Shown here in pieces: positions 1 through 12,150 of a stretch of 64,000 bases of DNA. The stretch spans positions 26,152,224 through 26,216,223 of the forward strand of contig JACDQD010000003.1 of the NCBI GenBank assembly GCA_019843655.1, written 5' to 3'. Below the pieces are notes generated by a model, which saw only the letters and a list, made by a program, of their open reading frames with translations, made no database searches and had not been told where the DNA came from. How positions within the stretch are numbered: position 1 is the stretch's first letter; every line of letters begins with the position of its first letter. A program made the translations under genes and the position numbers. Origin of the DNA: Lethocerus indicus (lineage: Eukaryota > Arthropoda > Insecta > Hemiptera > Belostomatidae).

Positions 1-44
1 GTTTTTCGTTAATTGCCATTGATAAACCAACCCATTTCTGCTTT

Positions 45-48
<4 letters not shown>

Positions 49-96
<48 letters not shown>
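49..96. repeat. (TA)n microsatellite
   Basis: An uninterrupted TA dinucleotide tract of about 48 bp near the left edge. It is typical of nuclear non-coding DNA, probably polymorphic in length, and has no coding potential. Confidence 0.97.
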
Positions 97-100
<4 letters not shown>

Positions 101-3100
101 TTCAAGTATCTAGCATTAAATTGTGTCGAAGTATCTGTGTTAACGTAATTAAAAGTAATTTACCAATGTTTTAGTGACATTCCTTAGGGTAGATGCATTT
201 ACTATGATTGCAATTAATCGTATTCGGAATTAATTCGAACATAATTTCTTTTTAAATTATAGTTTTTTAAAAACTGATATTACTTTTGTGCGTATAGAGC
301 GCAGAGCTCACATTATGGATGGTATTACGGATTTTGGTATTTTATTCAACGGACAATAAATACCTAAACTGAGTTTTACCTTGCCCAGTAATAAACTTTG
401 AGAGTTATAAATTTTAGGGTGACTTTAACAATTCCATCAGAGAAGAGTATCCATGGGCGGCATGGTGGCTGTCCACCAGAGTGTCGTTCCAAGTTAACGG
501 GCATTTATATCTGGCCGAGGATTGCGTTCAACATTTAACACTGGGCCGGGGATGAGACAACTTTGCTGTTCCGTGGAGGTGGTCATCCTTGCTGAATAAA
601 CAAACACGCATTCCGGGCCGAACTATAGCTTGTTCTCCAAATAGTTGTCGGATATGGGCGAGCCGCGCGTTATCCCTACCCTCCTCCCGTTCCCCTTCGC
701 CATAACTTTTCCCAGGAGGATGCTCAAACTATGAGCTGTAGCGACCTCTTTAATACAGGACGAATTTATTATGCGGCCCGTATGGGCAGTATATGTCTGC
801 AGTAGTGCTGATGAAAAACTAGGCGCGGATCCTGTTTGAGACCATGAAACTCTTGAATGTTCACCAATACCGACACGACCGCAAAAAGCCGGTGGGCGAA
901 AAGTTGGCTTTGTAACGCCACCAACTGTTGCTTTTATATTAGAATGAGACTGTGGGCGGCTTCCAGTCTAAAACCCCCTCTCGTCGGCTGCAAGGGCCAC
1001 TTATTGAATTCTGACTTAAATATTCAACCCTTCCTCGTGCAATATCGGACTTGAATGGAACAACGGGCGAATTAATTCGGCTTCTGAAAAATTGGACTCG
1101 AAATTTTAATGAGTTTCGGTTTTGAAAAGGGGTTGTTATAGGCAGGGGAACTCAGCGAATGTTTCTCTTCTATGGCAGAATAATTAGAAATGTAATCAGC
1201 ACTTCTATTTTCGGTCACTTCAGAAGTTGAACACATCATCGTAAGAAAACTTTACTGAGATACATTTGGAAAATATTACCAACTATTAGTGTATTCTTAT
1301 TTGATAACTATGGGCTCATGTTTGGCGATCTGACTGTACTTACTGGGAAATATTAATAATATGTTATGAAAATGCGTCATACCGTAATTAATCTACGTTT
1401 AAAATCTATGATTTCAGCTTTCGCTGTAATTTCGTTAGTCTGAATTTCCGATTCTCATCGACATTTACAAAGCCATGAAAATTAAAAATTGATTAATTGA
1501 TAAAAATGGGCAATATCAGAGGCCCTTATTTATTTCAAGTTGAGGAGTAAGCGCACCCCTTAAAATGGGAGCGAAAATTTGTTTTTCCATTTTCTCAATG
1601 AAACACAAACGATTCACGCCAAGGATAAACATATTCCTTCTAATGGATTTTTTATCGGTCTGAATATTCATTTATATCATCAAGTTCGCATACTAGATAC
1701 ATTCATTGAACGAATAATGTATAAAATTTTCCTGGTAGTGTTCTCAAACTCTAACCTAAAATTGTCATCAATCCTCGGGTTGATTGGTCCGAGGTTTCAA
1801 TTGTCTGCTGGTAAATACCGCGTTTCGCGGTTGTCCATTAAATGTCGGTCTCGTTCATAAAAGAACTGCTTCATAAACCTGACACTCAGCCCATGGCTTA
1901 ATGTCAAAAAACATAAAAATTACTCCTTGTAAAGTCCACACTCAGAAGTTCTGTCTGAATTCATTGTTGAGGGTGGAACCTGGTCTAAAGAACAATGAAG
2001 GAATCAGGCGCAAAGGATTACACGCCGACCCATTATTTCCATCTCCTCTTTCAGGTCAAACGACTCGAATTTTTTTTCTCATTTTTTGTTGGGAGACAAT
2101 AATCCTTTTATTTTTCCGAAATCCTTCGGCCCTTTCTGCACATTTGTGAGGGCGGCGAGTGTCAGTGGAAAATAAAGCTCGGGGTTTCAACTGTACTTTA
2201 GTGTGCTTTGTAAATGTTCTTCTAAGGTAGTATTTGCTGAGGAAGGGATTTTCAGTAGGCTTAACAACACTAAGCTTTAATATCTCGAGCCCTCTTTGGG
2301 GAACAATGGCGGCATTTCTAGAAGCCCACATTCCCACTTACCTTAATGCCTTAATGCCATTTCGATCTGAATGAGCTTCAACTCAGGGGAAAAAGAAATT
2401 CATATATCATTTAATTATAGCACAATGGGCAACTTATTGGCCCTTGTGTGCTCGGGATAAGAAGTGAGCGCATATTTCTCCTATCTCTAATTACAAGTAC
2501 CTTATAAAGTAACATCCATCGCATACGGGCAGATACGAACTACCGACCTATAGCGCACACTCGACCAAATCACTAACTCAAAAATTGCAAGTAACCAGTC
2601 GCAACTTAACGTACTGCAGAGCCTCAGATTTCATGGATGGCGTTTGAATATATTCCGTACTGGGCTACCGCCTATGGGCTCTAACCATGTTGTCACACAG
2701 TGCAGAAATTGCGAGACAATAACTTTGAGAACACACGGAACGAAAATAAAAATTTAGAAAACTATACCCTCCCCTTTCACCACTCTTTCGCAATCGACAG
2801 TTTGGAAAGTCAATAAATCAGGGGCACGCGGATGGGTTGGGCTCGGTACGAGTTCGAACAGTTAATTCATTTAGGGTTGTTATTTATAGGGTGGCCCCAG
2901 AATGGGGGGCCCAGTTAAATAAATCAACCCCCCGGGGCGCGAAATGACTCCCCACCCCCACTTCATCACCACCGGTTGATATTTTGATTCCGGCTGGATT
3001 TCTGGGGCCCGCTAGTTCCCCCAATCCACAATTCCGTTCTTCTGCATAAAATCCTCCCCGGATTTGGGGATTTTTCGAAAATACGGTAATTCCAAATATA

Positions 3101-6100
3101 TGAATGGGTCGTTTGAAATTATATCGCACCCCACCCGAAACTTCCTGCCACAGCATCACCATATCACTTTGGTTTCCAAATAAACAGAAAGTGTACGGGG
3201 CCCTAGTATTAAATACGGATTCATCAATAAGAATATTCCCACTCCTATCGTGCACAACTGATAAACAGTTAAATTTATTACCAATAAATATTATTGACTC
3301 TACTTCTAGGCATTAATTTTCCATAATTTGAATCCAAATAACTAAGAAACCTTGTTATTACGATTCACCTAATTTTAATAAGATATTAGACGATGTCAAT
3401 GTAAAAAATTGCATAACTCAATCAACAATGCGAATCATTTTAATTATCAGGGCACAACAGTACTGATTGGTTGAAAGAATTCTCTATAAGCAGGAATACT
3501 TTAATAACTTAAATCCAAACTTCTGCTCTAAGGACTGTTTTTTCTTTATTCTTACATTTGATGGATTGGAAAAAACCATTTCCTTAAAATAGATTGGACC
3601 CTGTACGCCAATCATTGGGACGTGTCTGGACGAAGAGGGACTTCTTTCTTTTCGCCTGACATCAAATCCGGTTTCAAGGATTTCCTCCTTTTTCTCTTCT
3701 CGCGCCTTTCATTAGTCTCCTTTCTTTCTGTGAATACCACTTGGCTGGCTTGAACATATTGGTTTGACGTGTAGAACCAATCGATTCAATTATATTCTAA
3801 AATAATATTGAATTCAGTTTCATCATAAGCAAAAAATTGTTACACTATTAACTCTATTATTTTTAAAGGTCAGTAAAACTAGAAAGCAATTGTCATTCAT
3901 CCAATTTGTAAAATGCAATTTATTTCATAGTTCAAAAGATATTAAATGTATTTATATAAATCGTGGGAATGTTGAAAAATTAACCCGACCTTATTTCAGT
4001 AAATGTTCATACTTTTCCCTTTAATTTGGTTACAGAAAGTTCAATAACGCTGTAATAATCCAATACATAGATTATCAGATAATCGGTCCAGCGTGAATCA
4101 AGTCCCCGCTCCTATTTCTCAGAACTAAAGGTTAAATGAATCAGAAATGCCACGAGTTTCACCTCGAGTAGGCGACCTCATCGCCGACAGATAAATTTTC
4201 GGTTCAAACGGGCCTAATTATAATGAAACGAAGGCATTATTCAATGAGAGTTAAATCTTTCGCCACGTTAAAGGGTAGAAATATGACGTGGGTGGGCTTC
4301 TGTCCGAACGCTGCCCACCAATACACCGCCCCGCCCTGGCATCGCCCACACGCCATTCCGCCCTCTCTTATCATAATTTCGCGGGGGAAACGCCTGTCGA
4401 AAAGGTGCATATATTTTCGGCGCGAAACCCCACCTACAACAAGAAGTATCAATTAACATTTTCACGGTTCTGAAATTCAAAAAACCAACATTATACGGGG
4501 TTATTCTATATCCCCAATATTTTCGATTATACGTTTACATTTTGGCTAGTTCAATAGAAAAAATTCGGTAGCTTCCGTCTAAATGGCTAAGGGAACAAAG
4601 CCCCGTAGTTGTGATGTTTCAGCAAAGCAAATCCTCTTATGGGGTGGGTCTTCGTTCCTTGATTAGAGTTACGAGCTTCAAAGGATTGTGGTCGGAAGGG
4701 GGGCGAAAAACATTGCGCCCACATTGCGGCTTCTTGCATCTTCTTCAATTTCTTATCACCCTTAAAGGTTACGTCATGGTTAAATTTACAAAAGGAACTC
4801 TCGACAGATTTATTTTCTTTGAAATGTGAATTTTAAATGCGGCCATTTGTTTAATGGTCGTAACCCAGTTGGAAAAGGACCACTAAACACCGATTATTTT
4901 CTTTAGGTTTTAAAAAAAGAATTGAAATAAAGATTAAACTACCTTTCTTAACAATAGTTCTAAAAAAATATTTGAAATTTAAATTTATATGACAAGGGTA
5001 TATTTAAATTATTTATGTCCCATTCAACATTTCGTGGTGGGCGGAAATTCGTTGTTTCAAATTATACAGAGCTCTGTAAGAAAAATAGTTGTACTTCCAT
5101 TCAACACTTTTCTAGCAATGTTAAGTATCATTCCTGATTTTTATAATATTTTATACCAACTGTTTGTGCAAATATTAAACAAACTATTATTATTTCTTAA
5201 AACACTTTTGTGAAAATATGTATTTTAATATATTGAAAACATTTCAGTTATTTATTATGGTCAATCAATGGAAATTTATATCCGATATTGTTTGCTGTAA
5301 GGTTTTTATTTATAAAAAAGACGTTTTAATACGAATTATTACTTTCTCAAATTATCCTATCGTGTTGGCGTTAATAACGAGCCATGTGATATTACTTGTT
5401 TCATGCACTCTTTGTATAAGCGCCGTGTACAAATGAAAACCCCTCGTTTTCTTTTCTGGTAGTGAAGCAATTTTCCGAATTAGTCGCCTTTCCCTTCATC
5501 CGAAGTTAGTAGGGCCGCAGTCAAAGTCAAAGAAACTAAAAAAGTTAAAAAAAGAAAAAACAGCACTGAGGAATTCCCTTTCATCATGACGAGCGGTTCC
5601 ACCAATGAACAAATAACGGCTATAATAAAAGCTCGGACGCTTTTCTGTTATTCTTAATAGGGCACCAGTCAAAACAGCCCTAACATACGATAGTGGCTAT
5701 ATTCATCTTATGGATAATGCAAGTTGGACTATGATAATGTCATTCATGATAGTCGCACATTTCATTATCCCCTTATGAGGTAAAGCTCAGCGTATATTAG
5801 TCTAATTAAACGATAATTTGGTCAATTATAGACAATTACAAGAACGCAATTACTGTAGGTATTTAAATTTCAATTGGATCTCTGAAAAACATGATATTCG
5901 TTTTAGTGTCTATCACAGATACGATATTATTGACATATATAAGTTCTGAATAGGTTCAGACAGTATGAATGTCATAAATAGAATTATTTAAGATGCAACA
6001 AACTTTCCGTGTTCACATATAACACCACAGAGTTAATCAATGGAACGGTATAAATGGATATTCAGTATATAGTAGTTTCAAGAGTCATATTTGAGTCTTT

Positions 6101-6219
6101 ATTAGGCGTGTTTAATTAAGAGTCGTCGTCCAGAAGCAATAAAAAAAATTATATTTACCGTATCTACGCCGAAATTACCGATAGCGGGGCCTAATTCCGT
6201 TAGGTTTTTACCGCTACAG
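97..6219. other. Non-coding, mostly AT-rich stretch with small GC islands
   Basis: No credible gene is visible. The AT-rich background is broken by GC-richer patches at about 440-1060, 2880-3060 and 4290-4430. A minus-strand frame over 2884-3255 is open for about 123 codons but starts with GTG and matches nothing I know. A T/C-rich tract ending in CAG at about 2055 would make a good plus-strand acceptor, but the sequence after it is T-rich and not coding-like. The rest shows nothing beyond the candidate micro-exon listed separately. Confidence 0.6.
2342..2381 (-). other. Candidate 40-nt micro-exon (minus strand)
   Basis: On the minus strand a C/T-rich tract ending CCCCTGAG precedes a 40-nt segment that ends AAG followed by GTAAGT, a consensus donor (plus positions 2336-2341). 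One frame is open through the segment (EAHSDRNGIKAL). Both splice signals are good, but 40 nt is very short and I recognise no protein. It could equally be a chance pairing of signals in spacer DNA. Confidence 0.15.
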
Positions 6220-6330
6220 AGTACAGAGCCGGGCAGTGCATGGGAGGGGATTAGTGAACACTTGAATGAAGAACACAGAAGGGAAATTTTGAGACGGAGG
6301 GTGGGGAACAATGGGAGAACAATACATTGG
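6220..6330 (+). other. Candidate internal coding exon, 37 codons, phase 0
   Basis: A fair acceptor (TTTTTACCGC then TACAG) precedes 111 nt that are open in one frame and end TGG followed by GTGAGT, a strong donor. Length and phase are compatible with an internal phase-0 exon. The peptide begins STEPGSAWEGISEHL and is charged and arginine-rich toward its end (REILRRRVGNN). I do not recognise it. Frames of this length are common by chance, so the call rests on the two splice signals. Confidence 0.2.
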
Positions 6331-9300
6331 GTGAGTACACTCAAGCGGCCCGCCCTCCGGCCAAACTCATCTTCAGCATCGCGCAAATGTCATCCATAGC
6401 CCAGTTGACAGCCTCCTCTACCGGCCCGCCGGCAATATCCACTAAAACGCCGTCCAATCGCCCACTCCCAACGCTCTCATAGTCTTTACGCGGTTATCAT
6501 TTTGACGGTACAAATCAAAAGTGCAACTGTGGCCACGTCGAAATTGCAATTGAAACGATGATTTCTTCAGTAATTCGACGCCATCCAAGCTCTTCGCAGA
6601 AAGGAAATATTCCCCGGGGTATAAAGGTCGACGGAACTGAACACTCTCTTGTCACAATTGCGCGACATTCGGCAGAGGTCACGAACAGTGGGAGACACCG
6701 CACCAGAAATGTTTGCTGGAACTGGGTTATGATTCGAATGATATAAAAACTAGAAAATAATGATTAACCTATTCCAATTTATATATTGAACGAAATCGTC
6801 AAATTGAATTGAGTGGAATCCGATTTATTCTGATAATCCCTAAAAATAATTTGAATATTAATTGAAGTATCATATATGTATATGCATATAAAATTCAACA
6901 GTTTCAGAATTCGGGAATAACTAACTCTGAACAATATATAGAATTCGATATACCTTGAATGGATTGGAAACTCTAACCATCAATATCAAAAACCAAAATC
7001 ATAAAAATTAATAAAAATAATTTGAAAAGGAAATGCTTCCATAAATGATGATAATGTAAATGGAAATACATAACCACAAGGAGAATCATATAATTATATA
7101 GCGGTATTCATTCAGGGATGGTTATAATAAACGACGCAGTGGTAAGATACGTGAATCCGAAATACTGTTTCGGAAAATGTTCACTAAACCAAACAGTGGG
7201 ACTAGGGAATAGGTATAGTCGTTTTACTGCCATTTTTATGCTGGAGAACACATTATGATAGAGATAACTGTGTAAGGGCTGGGCGACATCCACTGTAATG
7301 ACTCGCTGAATGAAAACCCTAGTACCGGCTTGTAATTTTCTTTAATACGCTAATTGAATTGATAAGCGCTTGCCAGTTTGAGTTTAATTAAAAAACATTT
7401 TCATCCCGAATAGGCTGGCTCGGATTTCAGAAAACGGCGCTGTTGGAGCTATTAAAGGGGTGGAATGTATTATCTTGAGATTGCCGAGCTCGGGAAATTA
7501 ACGGTATGCATCCCCCAGATAAGGATCTCATGAATTTTGATCCTAAATTCAAAATTGCTAAAATATACCTAAGTTTATAAATAAAATAATACACAAAACT
7601 TGAAACGTGATGTCCATGTGATCTATGACGTGTCCACCGAAATAAAAAAACAATGTCTAAAATAATTAATTGGAGAAAATTATAGGAAGTTCCATAATGG
7701 AAAATGTTACAAAAATAAATGTTTCAATAAAATAAGAGGTGTAGTTTCGCAAAAGGAAAATCATGAATTAACTAGATTCTTAAACCACATCCACCATGTT
7801 GTTAGCTAGATTAACAACATAAACCACAGAAATTATTCAATAAGCGATTTGAATATATGTACACTCCAATCGAGCCTTCTATAACCTGAATGTTCCCTTG
7901 TTGTGAGCACACGCCGTTCTTTTAAAACGTTGCCCATCGAAATATTATAGCAACGGATTAAATTGCCTTGTTTACGTAAAACCGGTCTACTCCTTTTCAA
8001 GATCCTGCACGAAGTCTGTAAATATTTGGAAAATGTGACTCGAATGAAAAATCTATTATTGTTTGTCCAAACTAGTTTCGCAAATGGCTCGGAACCGCAA
8101 TGCTCGTATTCGGATTTGAGGGAAAATCGTTTTATTGTACTCTATTGCTTTTCAGTAATTGAGGTTTCGCCATCGGACCGATAAATACGATCCTATTATC
8201 GGAGCGTTATTAAATTGAAGCATCGGGTGTCCCTTTCTTCTCCTGGTTTATAACAACTTATTTTAACTACAAAAGTTACAAAGTATGCACACATTCAGGC
8301 TGTATTAAACTTTGGTTTAATTCAAAACTCTAGTAGTTTCATAGTAATCCTATATACATATACAAATTATCATTTACATAATGGAATTCTATTGCAAAAC
8401 TATCTTCATTCCTATTTCGTTAACGTCAGGCAAAGGGTAACAGCTGTGCGATTGTCTTAATGTAGTTCATATTTTCAAATTATAGACAGGTAATGCATGT
8501 AAAAATATACGATGCCTTACTTTTGTAACTGTATTTACAATATATTGTATTTCTAAATATTTTGTGAATCGTTATTTAAAATTGATCGATTCTTATACTT
8601 CGCCCTGATTAACAGTTGATGTACCTATTTTAGTCAGATAATTGGTAGGCAGTTTTAAGTATTTATATATTTTTTTGGTAAGCAATAAGGATCATATTTT
8701 CTAAATCTTTACTTAGTTAGAGCCAGCAATGGCCTACAGCAACACCAAGTCGATTTTACTTGTCGTTTTCAGACCTACTATTCCAATTAGTTTTGTTGAA
8801 TTTTCTAACTTGTAACCCGAGCTGTTTATCTTCAGTTCTTATAAAAGAAAGTCTTTTCCCTAGTTGATTGGTCGGCTGTAATTAAAGTTTTATCGCCGGG
8901 CCTATAACTTTGATACTGTAACTAAAATTGGAAGTTGGGGCCATTAATTGAGGCGTCCGCTGAGTGACTCACTCAATATCTTGGACTAATTTTCCGAGCG
9001 GGTGGTCTCCGCCATCGCCGGCGTCATTATATACCAATTTATTTTATAAACCTATTATTAAACAAAAGATCATTGTTGACACTGTACTGAAAATCCAAGT
9101 ATAAATTATAATTAAATACATGCTTTGATGAATTAGAACTTTTTATATTGCTTTTTCCTAATTTCTTCGGACACCTTGAATTAGGATGTTATACGAGATA
9201 AATTTGTCCTAAAATAAACAAGAATACTAAAGGTACGTAAAATAGACAAATGGAAATTCATGGCTATTTTAAGTGATTCCACTTAAACAATAAATAAGTG

Positions 9301-12083
9301 ATAAATTTTGAATTCAATTTTTCGTTCGTTATATGCCGTTACAATGCCGATAACACGAATAAAATATTGTGAAACTGCATTAACAATCGACAATTCAGCG
9401 ATACATGGTACAAACAAAAGAGAATAACAGTTTGTCTAAAGTCTGTAAAATGGATGGGTATCTTCAACTATTGAGTGCAAAACTGCCAAGTGATATTATA
9501 ATCCCTCAGTCATCAGCGGGAGTGAACTTCTCTCAACCCCGCCGCCCCCTTAAAAACTTAAGACACCGCCTCCTCGGAGTTAGAGAGCTTTCATTATTCA
9601 TCAGTCACAATTAAGAGAGATGAACCGGGCGGCAAGTATTAAATATTATCCAATAAACGGACGGTTAATCTTCGCAATTGTCTCTTTTAGGGGGCCAATT
9701 TGGAATTCATTTTCATGATGGGCTTTTTTTAAAATTCCGATTCTGAAGGTAACTCATCGGGTAGACTGCACAGGACAGAAACAGTCGATTACGTGCTTTC
9801 GGCTTTACTGACTATTTATTTAATTTAGTTGTAACGTTAAAATCCTCTATAATTTCGCTGTTTCTTTTAATTCCATTGTATGTAAAATAATAATCTAAAA
9901 CGGATTTGTGTAACACATTATTTATTGTCTTACTCTATCCCACCCAATTTGTTCTGAAAGAAGCGTGAAAAATGCCTCGCTCCTTGATAAATCCGAAAAC
10001 TGTTATTGTATTATCTAACCGGAAAATATGAAACGGTACTACATCGCCACACATCCCATTAGGCCGGTTCGCGGCTAAGCACGTTTAGATTTAGAGTTTT
10101 AGAGCGTCATTTCTAGACGTCGCGACGCTGCAGGGCCCCAAACATATAAATATTACCATTATGTCGTGCTCGGCCACTATCCCCGCCCCTCTCACTCACC
10201 CACTATCTTCAGTAAACAAGCCAATAAAACAACTCAGCCGCCATTCCCCATTCCCCTGTTGAATACTGACTCGCGACTTTCCTAAAATAACTGTAAAAAG
10301 TTTTTTCAGGCTAAATGACTGGAATTAAAGGTCATCCGTGAGGCTGTGGGTCACCTGAATAGACGTTAATTTACAAATTGTATGAAAAATACATTCTGTA
10401 ACATTTCAAATGGTTAGGCTGGAACCACATTTATGCTATCTAAATTTCGAACATAAAAGTAATGAATTGATATGTATGCATTGCATATAGTCCTTCACGC
10501 CACTGTAATCAGACCAACGCACACAAATATGTATGTACTAGGACCAAACCCTTCCCCTTTGTGATAGATATGTAGCATGGGCTAGATTGATATCTGAACG
10601 CCGCCAGTGGTTTAGGCATATTTGTTCCTGAAGTTTTATTGCAGCCTCTCGGTGGAGAGGTGAACGAATACAACGCATCACTATCAGGGTCAGATATCCG
10701 TACCGGGGGCCAAAACCCAGCTGCCGGCCCTCATCCGTCTTTGTCGTATACGCCGGAGAAAAAAAAAGGCGAGATAACGAAAAACAATGTTGTATTTTGG
10801 TGTCTATTTAAAACACGCGCCAGGACATTGGCGGTTGAAGCTCGAGGATTTACAGCGAGATCGGGATCCGATTTACGAGCCATCTCAAATTTCTTTTTCT
10901 CTGCCAACAACACCACACTGCCTCCTTTGTTTCTTCAGTTCTTCGGAACTTTCTGGTTCCTAGGTGCCAGGTATTTAATGAATCAAAGGCCTTTTCTTTC
11001 CATGTCTTCTCCGGTAATGTCGATCAAGTGGACGAGGGATTTAAAGTAAAATTGAGGCCTTCTGTTATCTGAAAAAATCTTTTGTAGAGTCCCCAAATAT
11101 ATAGCGTTAATATAGCTACATCAAAAATTGAATCGAAATCCTTTTCGTAATTCAAATTTCTTGGATATGAATATTCGTAGACATGAATAGTAATTAATTA
11201 TTGGAATACTATAATTACTAAAATTTCTTGTGACGATATTTTAACTAACTGTATAGTCTACATCGGTTATTTCAGTCACGAAACCTAGCGCATTCCTTCC
11301 TCTTGGGCACTTTCCATTTTCGTTTTCCATGTTGAGTACTGTACACGGTACAATGCTGTAAAGTGTTAAACTTTATCGGCCCTAAAGGGGGGCCTTCCCC
11401 AGGGCGAGGATGGGGGTACCAAATAGAATTAGACAAAAGGGCCCCACAGGGTCGATAAGGTCGACAATTGAGTTTAGAGCCAAAGGGCCTGTGGGTGGGA
11501 AAGCTCGTCTTAAACAAATATAGGGATCGACCTTATTGGCCGGAGACGTCGCGGCTCCTTGCTGGATTCGCCGTCAGAAACAAACTCTAAGACGATGTTT
11601 TATTCCTTCATGATTCCTTTTCAAGTATTTCGACTATACGCAAGTCTATCGTCAATGATTTGGTCCAATGTTAGAAAAACTGCAGTAAGAGTGCGGACAG
11701 GATGCTCCATCAGCAACAGACCAAAAATGTTTCGGCTTCTCGCCACCTTCCTAGCCTATCGGTCGGGTATAATGTCCACATTGCACTATTCCTTATTTTG
11801 TAAAAAATATAGAAAAGGAAATATAGAAAATACTGAAAATGTATGATCTTCCGTCAACAGTCGCAGTTTAAACATAATCCTCTCCTCCCACTCTTCTCTT
11901 GTGTTACATTATTGTGAGACTGTTGGTTGGGAAAATTTCCTCGTATTTCAGACCAATAATTAAACTAGTTTTATTGGAGATATCGACCAATAAACAGTAA
12001 CTAACGGAGATAATGGTGTCGGCGAAGCTAGTTTAACAGGGGATAGAGCGCCACAAGTTTATCCTAATGGGTGGGTGTCTTAC
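6331..12083. other. Non-coding stretch, AT-rich with GC islands at 6.3-6.5, 10.6-11.0 and 11.4 kb
   Basis: No gene is supported. On the minus strand about 6346-6500 is open for roughly 50 codons with even codon use (a run such as DIAGGPVEEAVNWAMDD) but lacks a clear acceptor or start. The plus frame over 10639-11049 is open for about 136 codons but starts with TTG and has no ATG until its last third. A good acceptor (TTTGTTTCTTCAG, ending at about 10939) lies inside it. The remainder is AT-rich with scattered TAAT motifs. Confidence 0.55.
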
Positions 12084-12150
12084 CTGTGTGTCCGCACACA
12101 GCCGGCCGCCGGCTTATCATCATTAATACACCCGATGAGTTTCTGCACTC
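12084..12150 (-). other. Candidate 67-nt internal exon (minus strand)
   Basis: On the minus strand a pyrimidine-rich acceptor (CTTTATCTCATCTGTAG) is followed by 67 nt ending CACACAG and then GTAAGA, a strong donor. Two frames are open; the more coding-like reads VQKLIGCINDDKPAAGCV. The same bases contain two adjacent perfect hairpins (12084-12101 and 12100-12114), so an RNA-structure or protein-binding explanation is also possible. No homologue is recognised. Confidence 0.22.

Noticed and set aside
2820..2840. miR-124-like GGCACGCGG
   Set aside because: Mature sequence diverges after the core and no hairpin is evident.
2884..3255. 123-codon minus-strand frame
   Set aside because: It starts with GTG, has no motif I recognise and no splice signals.
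10639..11049. 136-codon plus-strand frame
   Set aside because: It starts with TTG, the first ATG is in the last third, and no domain is recognisable. The internal acceptor-like tract is noted but not enough for a gene call.
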